64,000 bases of DNA from DASSBG01 sp963800395 (lineage in GTDB: Bacteria > Pseudomonadota > Gammaproteobacteria > Xanthomonadales > Rhodanobacteraceae), in NCBI GenBank assembly GCA_963800395.1, contig CAWDBD010000005.1, positions 1-64,000 on the forward strand, in the 5' to 3' direction. The notes beneath the pieces are model-generated. The model did no database searches, was not told where the DNA came from, and worked only from the letters and a program-made list of their open reading frames with translations. Shown here piece after piece: positions 7,302 to 16,240 of this stretch. Both the position numbers and the translations under genes were made by a program. Each line of letters starts with the position of its first letter. Position 1 is the first letter of the stretch.

Positions 7302-8042
7302 TTGAGTTCGCGGCCCCAGTTCGAGGTGCGCCGGCTTGACCCGTCGACGCGCTGGCGCAAACGCCTTATGCTGCTGCTGATGTTGCTGGTTTCCGCAGCA
7401 GGTGGACTGGCTGCCGGCCTCTGGTGGGGCGCCCGCACGGCACCGCCGAGGGAGTCGCCGGCACCTGCCATACCGATGGTCGGCAAATCGAGCACGGCGC
7501 AGGCCACGGCGCAGCAGATCGTGACACTCAAGCGATCCGAACAGGTCGCACGCATCGCGGCGCAGGACTTGCGCAAGACCCTGGCGGACCGCGAGGAGGA
7601 AATCAGCGCCTTGCGCGCGGACCTGGCGTTCTACTCGCACCTGGTCGGCAGCGGCGAACAAGGCAACGAGCTCACCGTGCATGGCGTGCACCTGCAACCC
7701 GTCAGCGGCTCACGCGCCTGGAACGCGACCATCACCCTCACCCAGAACTCGCGTCGTGGCAAGGACAATCACGGCGCCATCACGCTCGCCGTGGAGGGGG
7801 TGCGGGATGGTAAGCTGATCCTGGTGAAGTGGCCGCAACTGGCAGCACCCGATCAAGTGAAGGGCATACCCTACGCATTCAAGTATTTTCAGCAGTTGCA
7901 TGCCACCATGATGCTGCCGGACAACTTCACCCCCAATCGCTTGCGAGTACGGGTCAATCCATCAAGCGGAAAGGACATCATGCACAGCATGGCCTGGTCA
8001 GACGCCCTGAAGTCGGCGGAGGAAAACAATGTTCAACAATAG
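7302..8042 (+). CDS. DUF6776 membrane-anchored protein
   Basis: 246-residue protein of unknown function. A single membrane segment lies at about 21-44 (RLMLLLMLLVSAAGGLAAGL). A coiled-coil stretch follows (LKRSEQVARIAAQDLRKTLADREEEISAL, about 65-105), then a soluble beta-rich C-terminal domain, presumably periplasmic. The best start is TTG 7302; the nearby ATG 7289 runs into a stop. It overlaps the bactofilin gene by 14 bases. From memory of other gammaproteobacteria, this pairing is common and suggests a joint envelope or cytoskeletal role. Confidence 0.7.
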   Translation: MSSRPQFEVRRLDPSTRWRKRLMLLLMLLVSAAGGLAAGLWWGARTAPPRESPAPAIPMVGKSSTAQATAQQIVTLKRSEQVARIAAQDLRKTLADREEEISALRADLAFYSHLVGSGEQGNELTVHGVHLQPVSGSRAWNATITLTQNSRRGKDNHGAITLAVEGVRDGKLILVKWPQLAAPDQVKGIPYAFKYFQQLHATMMLPDNFTPNRLRVRVNPSSGKDIMHSMAWSDALKSAEENNVQQ

Positions 8043-8472
8043 CAGCAAGAACCCGAAGTCAAACAGCGATTCAACCACCATCATTGCGCGTGGCGTAGTG
8101 GTACGCGGCGACATCCAGTTCAGCGGCAGCCTGCACCTGGAGGGCCGGGTGGAAGGCACCATCAGCGCAGCGGCCGAGGAGAAGGCCCTGTTCACGCTGA
8201 GCCAGAGCGGCAGCGTGCAAGGCGAAGTTCAGGTTCCACGCGCGGTGATCGACGGTGAAGTCGAAGGCAACATTCACTGCAGCGACTGCCTGGAGCTGGC
8301 GGCCGGGGCAAAAATCAAGGGTGACGTGCACTACCGTGTTCTGGAGATGGCTGCCGGCGCGACCGTCAATGGCCGCATGATGCACGAGACCGAGGCTCCG
8401 CCTCAGTTGACCCAGTTCACCGACACGGATGAGATTGATGAAGCCGCTGATCGCGAGGCTGCGCACGCCTGA
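8029..8472 (+). CDS. Bactofilin family protein
   Basis: Polymerising cytoskeletal protein of 147 residues built on a right-handed beta-helix. The core spans about 20-115 and shows the repeating pattern of small and hydrophobic residues ending in G (GVVVRGDIQFSGSLHLEG, GKVEG-like turns, AGAKIKGDV). Bactofilins assemble filaments on the inner membrane and recruit cell-wall enzymes or stalk and shape factors. The disordered N- and C-terminal tails are typical. It is translationally coupled to the DUF6776 gene, a candidate membrane partner. Confidence 0.88.
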   Translation: MFNNSSKNPKSNSDSTTIIARGVVVRGDIQFSGSLHLEGRVEGTISAAAEEKALFTLSQSGSVQGEVQVPRAVIDGEVEGNIHCSDCLELAAGAKIKGDVHYRVLEMAAGATVNGRMMHETEAPPQLTQFTDTDEIDEAADREAAHA

Positions 8473-8511
8473 ACACCCGGATTTCTGCCTGAACCTGCCG
8501 GTCGCATCGGG

Positions 8512-10047
8512 GTGAAACGGCGCGTTCGCTCTGCGGCTGTATCCCCGGGTCGCACATGGTTGCGGCCGGTGGCGGTGAGCATAGCCCTGGCCTTGAGCGG
8601 GGCCGCGCAGGCACAAACGGCTGCGCCCGGCCTGCGCACCAGCAGCGATGCACGCATCTTCAGGCATTGGGCCACGCCTGGCCAGAGCGCACTCGATGCG
8701 CCGTCACGCGCCGGCGCGGGGCAGACACTGGTGGTTGGCAACTGCAGCGATGCCGGCGCGGGCTCGCTGCGCGACACCCTGGCCATGGCCGCCGACGGTG
8801 ACACGCTGGATCTGAGCGGACTGCAGTGCGGGCGGATCCAGCTTGAAACGGGCGTACTGAAGGTGATGGCCGATGACATCCATCTGGTCGGGCCCGGTGC
8901 CGACAAGCTGATGATCGACGGTGGTGGTACCGACCGGGTGCTGATCGACCCATACAGCCTGCTGACCATCTCCGGTCTCACCATCGGCAATGGCGTCAAC
9001 CGGACCACGGGTTTTCATGTCGCCGGTGGCGGTTGCATCGCCGCAGCCGGCGAGCTGAGGCTGGTGGACAGCATTGTCAGCGGCTGCCTCGCTGCGGGCG
9101 AGGGGGCCTACGGCGGCGCGCTTTATGCGTTCGCACTGACGATGCAGGGAAGCACGATATCGGGCAGCACCGCCTACGGCTATCTTCCTGGTACCGGCAC
9201 CGCGGCCAATGGCGGCGCCGCCTTCGTCTATCAGCTGGATATGGTTGCAAGCACCATAAGCAACAACCACGCCAGCCATTTTGCCGACCCGCCACGCTCG
9301 AGCTACGACGTTGGCGGTGGGGTGATGGCCGTGCGCGGGGGGCGTATCAGTGCCAGCACCTTCGCTCAAAATCAAGCCGGTGATCGCGGTGGTGCCGTCA
9401 ACAGCCTGAATGATCTTTCCATTGCCAACAGCACGCTGGCCGGCAACAGCGTGATCGGAGGGCGCGGGGGTGCCATCTACATGCGTCGCCCTGCTCGCCT
9501 GGCGCTGAACAACGTCACGCTGTCTGGCAATCATGCCGCCGAAGGCGGCGCCCTGCACCTGACTGATGGCGGCGCCAACGTGGTCAGCAGCATCATCGCC
9601 GGCAACTACGCCGATTCGGTTGCCGGCAGCAACAACATCTCCAGCACATCGTCCCTGGTGCTCGACGGCGACCACAATCTCATCGGCAACGGGCACGCCG
9701 GCATCACGCTGCCCGCCGACACCGTGGATGCGGACCCGCAGCTTCTGCCGCTGGCGGACAATGGCGGACCGACCCTCACCATGGCGCTCTCACCGGGCAG
9801 CCTCGCGATTGATGCCGGCAGCAACCCGCTTGCTGCCGCCTTTGACCAGCGCGGGCCCGGCTATCCGCGGGTGCTCGACAGTGCTGCCGACATCGGCGCC
9901 TTTGAAGGCACCGCCGTCCCGTTTGTGCCGGTACCGGGTCTCAGCGGGGAGTGGACGGCATGGCTCAGTCTGCTGCTGGGCGGTTTCGCCCTGTTCAGCT
10001 TGGGCGCCGCGCGCGGCCGCGATGGCGTTACAATAGACCGATCATGA
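8512..10047 (+). CDS. Secreted parallel beta-helix protein with C-terminal sorting tail
   Basis: 511-residue exported protein. A signal peptide lies at about 1-35 (ending SGAAQA). The body is a right-handed parallel beta-helix (about 75-460) with many GG-turn repeats typical of choice-of-anchor Q/polymorphic outer membrane-like repeats. The C-terminus has PVPGLSGEW, then a hydrophobic helix and Arg residues, a CTERM-type tail resembling IPTL-CTERM, which would be cut by an exosortase. The start is GTG 8512. The last codons overlap erpA by 4 bases. The function is probably surface attachment; the substrate is unknown. Confidence 0.7.
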   Translation: MKRRVRSAAVSPGRTWLRPVAVSIALALSGAAQAQTAAPGLRTSSDARIFRHWATPGQSALDAPSRAGAGQTLVVGNCSDAGAGSLRDTLAMAADGDTLDLSGLQCGRIQLETGVLKVMADDIHLVGPGADKLMIDGGGTDRVLIDPYSLLTISGLTIGNGVNRTTGFHVAGGGCIAAAGELRLVDSIVSGCLAAGEGAYGGALYAFALTMQGSTISGSTAYGYLPGTGTAANGGAAFVYQLDMVASTISNNHASHFADPPRSSYDVGGGVMAVRGGRISASTFAQNQAGDRGGAVNSLNDLSIANSTLAGNSVIGGRGGAIYMRRPARLALNNVTLSGNHAAEGGALHLTDGGANVVSSIIAGNYADSVAGSNNISSTSSLVLDGDHNLIGNGHAGITLPADTVDADPQLLPLADNGGPTLTMALSPGSLAIDAGSNPLAAAFDQRGPGYPRVLDSAADIGAFEGTAVPFVPVPGLSGEWTAWLSLLLGGFALFSLGAARGRDGVTIDRS

Positions 10048-10415
10048 GTACGGTCACAGAAACAACCCCCGACTACCGCAGTGGCGACGCGCCACTGACC
10101 TTCACTTCGGCTGCCGCGCACAAGGTGCGCGAGCTGATCGAGGAGGAAGGCAATGCGGACCTGAAGCTGCGCGTGTACATCAACGGTGGTGGCTGCTCGG
10201 GATTCCAGTACGGCTTCAGCTTCGATGAGGAGCAGGCCGAGGACGACCTGGCACTGGATCGCGAGGGCGTCCGCCTGCTGGTTGACCCGCTGTCGCTGCA
10301 ATACCTGACCGGCGCCGAGATCGACTACGCCGAGGACCTCAGTGGTGCGCAGTTCGTGATACGCAATCCGGCCGCGCGCACCACGTGCAGCTGTGGCTCC
10401 TCGTTCTCTGTCTGA
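10044..10415 (+). CDS. erpA: Iron-sulfur cluster insertion protein ErpA
   Basis: A-type Fe-S carrier that delivers clusters to apo-proteins such as IspG and IspH. It has 123 residues; the three conserved cysteines are C51 (in GGGCSGFQY), C115 and C117 (CSCGSSF). ATG 10044 gives the normal N-terminus and overlaps the preceding gene's stop by 4 bases (ATGA). nudC follows immediately. It is a cytoplasmic and essential housekeeping function in many gammaproteobacteria. Confidence 0.95.
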   Translation: MSTVTETTPDYRSGDAPLTFTSAAAHKVRELIEEEGNADLKLRVYINGGGCSGFQYGFSFDEEQAEDDLALDREGVRLLVDPLSLQYLTGAEIDYAEDLSGAQFVIRNPAARTTCSCGSSFSV

Positions 10416-10416
10416 C

Positions 10417-11361
10417 GTGAGCGCAGCACAGCGCACCCGCCACAATACCTTTACCGATATCGGGCTGGATCGCGCCGCCGAGCGGCGCCATGACCAGGAC
10501 TGGCTAGCGCAGCTGCAGCAATCACCGCAATGCCGGTATTTGGTGGTCGACGCCGACGGGCAGGTGCTGGTCAACGCGGATGGCGAGGCACCCTGCTGGC
10601 TGGATGCGAGCAGCCGCGCCAGGGTGTTGCCGCATGTGCCGGCCAGCCTTCTGGGAGTGGACGGCGAGAGCGCACATTTCCTCATTCATGTTGATCACGA
10701 CAACGAGCCGGCTCTGGCAAAGCTTGAAGGCGTCCAGCGCATGGGGCTGCGCAAGCTTGCCGACCAGTTCAATGCCTTCGATGCCGGCCTGTGCGCCTAT
10801 GCCTGCGGCCTGGCACACTGGCAGGCCAGCATGCGCTACTGCAACAGTTGCGGCGCCAACCTCGCATTTCGTGATGCCGGGCATCGCGCACAGTGCAGCA
10901 ACGAAGCCTGCGCAAAGATGCATTTTCCGCGTACCGATCCGGCCATCATCGTCATCGTCGAACACGATGGCGCGTGCCTGCTGGGGCGCCAGGCGAACTG
11001 GCCGCAGGAGCTGTTTTCAACCCTGGCCGGTTTCGTCGAGCCCGGTGAAGCACTGGAAGACGCGGTACGGCGCGAAGTCGCCGAGGAATCGGGTGTCGAA
11101 GTCATCGATTGCGAATACCACTCCTCGCAACCCTGGCCGTTCCCCGCATCACTGATGCTGGGTTTCACCGCCACCGCATCCGGCCGCGACGTGGCCTTGC
11201 GCGACGGCGAGCTGGCCGAGGCACGCTGGTTCACGCCCGAAGACATCGTGGCCGGGCTGGGCAACGGCTCGCTGAAATTGCCCTCGTCGCTGTCGGTGTC
11301 CTGGCATCTGCTCGACCACTGGTTGCGCGAGCGCGGCGGTATCGCCCTCGACACCTTGTAG
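10417..11361 (+). CDS. nudC: NAD(+) diphosphatase / NAD-decapping Nudix hydrolase
   Basis: Nudix enzyme that cleaves NADH and NAD-capped RNA. A zinc ribbon (CNSCG, then CSNEAC) sits at about residues 140-170. It is followed by the Nudix box GFVEPGEALEDAVRREVAEESGV and the C-terminal SQPWPFPASLM, the motif that distinguishes NudC. The start is taken as GTG 10417, directly after the erpA stop; GTG 10393 is an alternative overlapping erpA by 23 bases. It is about 314 residues, slightly longer than E. coli NudC because of the N-terminal domain. Confidence 0.92.
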   Translation: MSAAQRTRHNTFTDIGLDRAAERRHDQDWLAQLQQSPQCRYLVVDADGQVLVNADGEAPCWLDASSRARVLPHVPASLLGVDGESAHFLIHVDHDNEPALAKLEGVQRMGLRKLADQFNAFDAGLCAYACGLAHWQASMRYCNSCGANLAFRDAGHRAQCSNEACAKMHFPRTDPAIIVIVEHDGACLLGRQANWPQELFSTLAGFVEPGEALEDAVRREVAEESGVEVIDCEYHSSQPWPFPASLMLGFTATASGRDVALRDGELAEARWFTPEDIVAGLGNGSLKLPSSLSVSWHLLDHWLRERGGIALDTL

Positions 11362-11383
11362 CACGCACACGGCCCGCCCCGGC

Positions 11384-12715
11384 CTATTTCTGCGCGGGGA
11401 CCTCGTCGCCCGGGTGCTTGTAGATCACCCCCGCCTTCATCACGAAATCCACCTTGCGCAGGACACCGATATCGCGGGTCGGATCACCCGCGACCGCGAT
11501 CAGGTCGGCCTGCAGGCCTGGCATGATGCGTCCGATGCGATCCGCCAGACGCAGAATCCGCGCATCGACCGCCGTGGCCGCCAGCAAGGCGTTGCCCGGC
11601 GACATGCCATCGCGGACCATCCATTCCAGCTCCCTGTAATTCTCGCCATGCGGAAACACGCCGACGTCGCTGCCATTGCCGATGGTGACGCCGGCCTCGC
11701 GCGCCAGCTTGAAGGCACGGGCGGCCTGGTTGATGCGCTCGTCGGGCGGGTCGCCCGGCTTCCAGCCGCCGAAGTACTGCGCATAGGCGGCCGTCGCCGC
11801 CAGTGTCGGCAACAAGGCCACATGGTGCTTGTGCATCAAGGCGAACACCTCGGCGGTGCCGCCGTAGCCGTGCTCGATGGTGTCGACGCCGGCCAGTACC
11901 GCACGCCGCATGCCCTCGGCCGTGGTGGCGTGGGCGGATACCGGCAGGCCCAGCGAATGGGCGGTCTCGACCCCCGCCCTCAGCTCGTCCAGGCTGAAGG
12001 TCGGCACCGCGCCATGGCTTTTGCCGCAGTGATAGTCGGCGTAGAGCTTGATCCAGTCCGCGCCGTGTCCGGCCTGCATGCGCACCGCGTCGATCATCTG
12101 CGCCGTTCCGCTGACCGGCAGGCCGCCCTGGGGAAGATCCAGATCGTCACGAAAACCGGACGGCCCGGGGCCATAACAATGTGCGGCGATCGTGGCGCGG
12201 GTGGCCACCAGCAGTCGCGGCCCGGCAATCAGGCCGTCATCAATGGCCTTCTGCACCGACACGTCGGCGTAGCCCGCACCTTCGGTACCGAGGTCACGCA
12301 GGGTGGTGAACCCGGCCATCAGATCGGCCCGCGCATGCTGCCCCGCTTCCAGGGTCCGGTACGGCACGGACTCCTTGAGCACCTGGTCATTCCACAGGGT
12401 CTCGTTGTAGGGATGAAGAAACACATGCGAGTGTGCGTCGATCAGGCCGGGCAGCAGGGTCATGCCCGGCAGGTCGACGGTTTCGGCATCCGCAGGTATC
12501 TGGGTATCCGATGCTGCGCCCACGGCCTTGATCTTGCCGTTCTCGACCACAACCACCCAGCCGGCGTGGGTCGCGCTGCTTTGCGCATCGAACACGCGCT
12601 CGGGCTTGAGCAGATAGGCATGACTGTCAGCGCCCAGTGCGCTGCCGGCCGTCACGGCCAGAAGCGCGGCGAAGGCAAGCAGAACCCGATGACCGAAGCG
12701 TGCTGCGGATCTCAT
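11384..12715 (-). CDS. Exported metal-dependent amidohydrolase
   Basis: Amidohydrolase-superfamily protein of 443 residues with a signal peptide (about 1-28, ending ALGA). Metal ligands of the TIM barrel are visible: DAHSH (HxH) near 94, the carboxylated lysine in DWIKLYADY, His in VSAHATT, His in IEHGYGG, and Asp in NGSDVGVFPHG. It is closest to the imidazolonepropionase-like or Xaa-Pro dipeptidase group, which hydrolyses cyclic amides, dipeptides or organophosphates. The substrate cannot be assigned. It is convergent with nudC, with a 22-base gap. Confidence 0.8.
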   Translation of the reverse strand: MRSAARFGHRVLLAFAALLAVTAGSALGADSHAYLLKPERVFDAQSSATHAGWVVVVENGKIKAVGAASDTQIPADAETVDLPGMTLLPGLIDAHSHVFLHPYNETLWNDQVLKESVPYRTLEAGQHARADLMAGFTTLRDLGTEGAGYADVSVQKAIDDGLIAGPRLLVATRATIAAHCYGPGPSGFRDDLDLPQGGLPVSGTAQMIDAVRMQAGHGADWIKLYADYHCGKSHGAVPTFSLDELRAGVETAHSLGLPVSAHATTAEGMRRAVLAGVDTIEHGYGGTAEVFALMHKHHVALLPTLAATAAYAQYFGGWKPGDPPDERINQAARAFKLAREAGVTIGNGSDVGVFPHGENYRELEWMVRDGMSPGNALLAATAVDARILRLADRIGRIMPGLQADLIAVAGDPTRDIGVLRKVDFVMKAGVIYKHPGDEVPAQK

Positions 12716-12851
12716 GACACTCTCCCCTTGAATGACGTCCGCATACTCTAGCGCGTCAGGCGTTGCTGCCGAAGCGTCATGTCTGCGTGGCCAGGATGCA
12801 GCTGAGCGGATGTCTTGGGATCAAGTTGCAGATTATGGACACTCGCGCTGC

Positions 12852-12869
12852 GAGTCCCGAGTCCCGAGT
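12852..12869. repeat. GAGTCCC heptamer repeat, 2.5 copies
   Basis: A short tandem heptamer abuts the stop codon of the pilus tip gene. The same heptamer family occurs at 22914-22941, also at gene 3' ends. Confidence 0.6.
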
Positions 12870-13859
12870 TCAGTACGTCACCGACACCGTGATCGTGTCC
12901 GAATAGGTGCCGGCGCTGGGCGTGATCTGGCTGGGCACGCGCCCATATACGGTACGGTTCTGGCTGCCGCCGTTGCCGGTGCCATTGACGGTATCGGTGC
13001 CGGGATTGTTGCCCCAGCGCTGACTTCGCCCGTTGTTGCGATACAACTCGTATTGCACGTACCCCCCGGGGCCCTGCATGCGTCGGGTGTTGCCGCTGGC
13101 ATGCATGCCGTTGTCCAGGCCGATTTTCCAGGCCGTGCCGCTGACACAGGTGACGCCGATGGATGAGGTGGCATCGTGCGGGCCGCCGCTATCGAGCAGG
13201 CCGGCGTTGCCGAAGTTCATGTTGGTGGCGGTAACGGTGCAGGTAGGCTGTACGTTGGCGGTGACCGTCCAGTTGCTGAAATTGCCCGCATCGTCGCCCG
13301 TCTGGCCGCAACTGCCGGAGCCGTTGAAGTAAAGCTGGCCCGTGATCTCGACATCCGGATAGCTGAACGTGGCGCTGTAGCTGCCGCTGGTCGCCGCGGG
13401 CTGATTGCCGAACAAGCGACCGTAGATCGGTATGGTGCCTGACACCGTGCTGTACCGACTGATGTAGAAATCACGCACCACTGGATTGGGATAGGTACCC
13501 GAGGAGACCGCACCCCAGACCGAACTGCGACTGGCATTGGTGTAGACCTGAAACGGGAGGTTGCCGCCGGGACCCTGGATCTGACGGTTGCCGCCATTGA
13601 GGCCCAATGGCCCGTTGCCGATGTTGAAGCAAACGTGGGCGTTGTAGTTGGTGTGGGTATAGCTGGTGCAACTCCAGGTCAGCGTGGCGGCAACATCCGT
13701 GTTGGCCGGCTGCGAGGTATCGACAGTACCGAAATTGAGCGTCGTGGCACTGGCCTGGCACAGCACCGGGTCGGCGGCCTGCGCGGTACGCGGCAACAGC
13801 GCGCCTCCGGTCAGAAACAGACCAAGCAAACCAAGGCGTGCGATCAGGTTGATACTCAT
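12870..13859 (-). CDS. Two-domain spore coat U (SCPU) protein, probable pilus tip adhesin
   Basis: Extracellular 329-residue protein with a signal peptide (about 1-28, ending AQAA). Two successive SCPU domains follow (about 32-185 and 205-329), each starting at a Cys-strand (LCQASATTLNFGTVD; CTVTATNMNFGNAG) and ending in the beta-zipper motif GTYSDTITVSVTY. It is last in a pilin-chaperone-usher-adhesin series, the place of the two-domain tip protein CsuE in Csu pili. It overlaps the usher by 4 bases. Csu pili mediate attachment to abiotic surfaces; the exact receptor is unknown. Confidence 0.8.
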   Translation of the reverse strand: MSINLIARLGLLGLFLTGGALLPRTAQAADPVLCQASATTLNFGTVDTSQPANTDVAATLTWSCTSYTHTNYNAHVCFNIGNGPLGLNGGNRQIQGPGGNLPFQVYTNASRSSVWGAVSSGTYPNPVVRDFYISRYSTVSGTIPIYGRLFGNQPAATSGSYSATFSYPDVEITGQLYFNGSGSCGQTGDDAGNFSNWTVTANVQPTCTVTATNMNFGNAGLLDSGGPHDATSSIGVTCVSGTAWKIGLDNGMHASGNTRRMQGPGGYVQYELYRNNGRSQRWGNNPGTDTVNGTGNGGSQNRTVYGRVPSQITPSAGTYSDTITVSVTY

Positions 13860-16240
13860 GGCGAATCCTTGCGGCAGGTAACCGGGCCGATCTGCGGCAC
13901 TGTTCCACTACCCTTGGGATAGTCGAAGCTGGCGTGGCAGCGGCTGCTATCGGTCTGCACGCTGATTGTGTTGTGTTGCTCGAGCGACTCCAGAAAGGCG
14001 ATGCCGTCATAACCGACCACGCTGGCTGCGCCTGCATGGCCCGCAAGGCGCACGCGACTGCCGACCGGCAGCGGCTGGCCGTTTTCGTCGACCAGCACGA
14101 TGCTGGCGGCACGCATCGGCTTGATGCCGAAGTCTACCAAGGTGCCGGAGCTGTCGCGCGGGGTGGCCACGGTCCTGACGCGCTCGATGCGGACGTCGGC
14201 CGGCAGCTTCATCGGGTCGATCTCCAGCTTGTTTTCCTGCCATGCGTTGAGCGGCGTCACCAGCAGCATGCCATCGCCGTCGGTCCGGCCGATCACGCGG
14301 TTTTCCAGCTTCACCGGCACATCAGCAACGCCGTCGGTGGACACTACGGCAAAGGCATTGTCGACTCGTCGCGCGGCAAAGGCGTGTCCGCCCATCAGCA
14401 CCAGTGAACCGGTCGCCTCGGCGTAGCCGTACTGGCCGCCCCCGCTGCTTCCCAGGCCGGCGCGCAGCTCACCATAGCGTCCGCGGTAGCCGGCCTCGGC
14501 CAGACCGCTGTGATCGCCATCGCCCAGGCGCGCCTGGCTGCGCCAGCCGAAGCCGCCATCGCCGGGAATCGGCTTGCTGGCATTGAGGTTCAGGTGGGTG
14601 CTGCCCTGATCGTGCTGCAGCGAGCCGCCCAGCTGGAGGTGGTGGTCCAGGCTCAGTGCCATGCCCAGAAAGATGCTGCGATCCTGGTGGTTGTCCAGGT
14701 TCTGATTGAGGCTCAGGTTGACCGCCAGCCTGCCGAAGGCCTTCGACCAGAAGCCGTTGGCATAGCGTGACCCGGTCTGGCCCGGATAGCGCAGGTTGAG
14801 GTAGCTGGTGCTGAAACTTCCGGCATGGTTGCTGCTGTAGCCGATCAGCGCACGTTCGCTGACGCTGGGTGGCAGGCTGCCGTAGCGCGAGGCCACATCA
14901 CGCCAATCGCCCTGGGTGCGGGTCGAGTCCAGGCTGAGGTTGAAATGACGGTTGCGCCAGCTGTAGCCGATGTTGGTCAGCGAGCCGCTACCGCTACGAT
15001 TGCTGCTGTGTGCCCACGAGCCATGCACGACGCCGGCCTGACCCAGCAGCATCACCCCGCCCGCACCGGCGTTGATCAGGCCATTGATGGCCTCGGCATG
15101 CGCCTTGACCGTGACGCTGTCGCTGACACCATGGCGCCAGGTACCGCTGGCAGCCGGATCGTGGCCGTAGTCGAATGAAGTCAGGCCGTAATTCTCGCGC
15201 ACAAAGCCGACCGAGCCCGACCAGTCCGACAGACCCTTCTGCAGCAGCTGGTTGGTGGTGTAGAACGGGAAATCCAGCGTGGTCGAGCGGCCCATGGCAT
15301 CGGTCAGTACCACCTGTGCATCGCCGCTTCCGGTAATCACCGGCGGGCCATTGAGTTCGAACGGGCCGGGGTTGACCTTGCCGCTGTACTGCTGGATGCC
15401 GTTGACATACAACTCGACATCCGAGGGTGTGGTGGCCTGACCTGTGAACACCGGAATTGGCGTGGTCACGCGGTACGGCTGCAGGGCAAAGTTGCGCGAC
15501 AGCTGTACGCCGCCGATACGGGTAGGCCGCGACCAGTCCAGCGCGCCGGTGAGTGTGTCGCCTACGGTCAGGGTCAGCATGTGTCCCGGAAACGAGCGAC
15601 GCCAGAAGCTGTCGAGGCGCACCGAACGGCTTCTCCAGCCCGAGGCTTTCTGGTGGTTGGCCTGCATCAGGAAGCTGGAGTCGAAAAGGCCCGCATTGCC
15701 GAACGCGCGCAGTTCGCTGAAGTTGCTCAGGCTGCCCAGGCCGTCGCTGCCCCGGCTGCCATACAGGTCGTAGTTGAGCAGCAGGCCGGGCGAGGCGGTA
15801 GCGTGCGGTACCGTGGCATGCCTTGTGTTGAGCATGCTGGGAGCCACGTTGAGCATGTCCACCGGCACCAGCAGGTTGAGGCGCTGATTGGCGGCATCGT
15901 AATCGACCTGTGCGCCGGGCAGCGTGTTCAGCGCCAGCGGATCGGGTAGCCCGGCCGGCAGCTTGATGCCCAGTTGCGCAAGCGTGGCCTGGCTGGCCCA
16001 GATCTGGTCGCCGTGCAGGGCAAACTGCACCAGCTTGCCGGTCGGGCGGCCGTTGAGCACCACGTCCAGGTACAGCGCACTGTCGACGCCGCCCATGTCC
16101 AGGCCGCTGGCGTCATTGATGACCGACGGGCCGGTATTCGAGTACGCAACCGAGGCACTACCGGCGAAGGCGCAGATCGGGAGCAGCAGGCTAGTGAGCG
16201 TCAGTGTCAAGCGACACTGTCGGAGTGACAGTTTCACCAT
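13856..16240 (-). CDS. Fimbrial outer-membrane usher, Csu type
   Basis: Outer-membrane assembly platform for the pilus, 794 residues, PapC/FimD superfamily. A signal peptide lies at about 1-27 (ending CAFAG), followed by an N-terminal periplasmic domain, the large 24-strand barrel with its plug, and C-terminal domains (PLPVGSRVRL region near 690). The length fits CsuD-like ushers. ATG 16240 gives a signal peptide and has GAGG about 9 bases upstream, even though it lies 50 bases inside the chaperone gene. It works with the chaperone just upstream. Confidence 0.88.
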   Translation of the reverse strand: MVKLSLRQCRLTLTLTSLLLPICAFAGSASVAYSNTGPSVINDASGLDMGGVDSALYLDVVLNGRPTGKLVQFALHGDQIWASQATLAQLGIKLPAGLPDPLALNTLPGAQVDYDAANQRLNLLVPVDMLNVAPSMLNTRHATVPHATASPGLLLNYDLYGSRGSDGLGSLSNFSELRAFGNAGLFDSSFLMQANHQKASGWRSRSVRLDSFWRRSFPGHMLTLTVGDTLTGALDWSRPTRIGGVQLSRNFALQPYRVTTPIPVFTGQATTPSDVELYVNGIQQYSGKVNPGPFELNGPPVITGSGDAQVVLTDAMGRSTTLDFPFYTTNQLLQKGLSDWSGSVGFVRENYGLTSFDYGHDPAASGTWRHGVSDSVTVKAHAEAINGLINAGAGGVMLLGQAGVVHGSWAHSSNRSGSGSLTNIGYSWRNRHFNLSLDSTRTQGDWRDVASRYGSLPPSVSERALIGYSSNHAGSFSTSYLNLRYPGQTGSRYANGFWSKAFGRLAVNLSLNQNLDNHQDRSIFLGMALSLDHHLQLGGSLQHDQGSTHLNLNASKPIPGDGGFGWRSQARLGDGDHSGLAEAGYRGRYGELRAGLGSSGGGQYGYAEATGSLVLMGGHAFAARRVDNAFAVVSTDGVADVPVKLENRVIGRTDGDGMLLVTPLNAWQENKLEIDPMKLPADVRIERVRTVATPRDSSGTLVDFGIKPMRAASIVLVDENGQPLPVGSRVRLAGHAGAASVVGYDGIAFLESLEQHNTISVQTDSSRCHASFDYPKGSGTVPQIGPVTCRKDSP

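Noticed and set aside
11414..12751. Plus-strand open frame over the amidohydrolase
   Set aside because: It is antisense to a gene with complete catalytic motifs.
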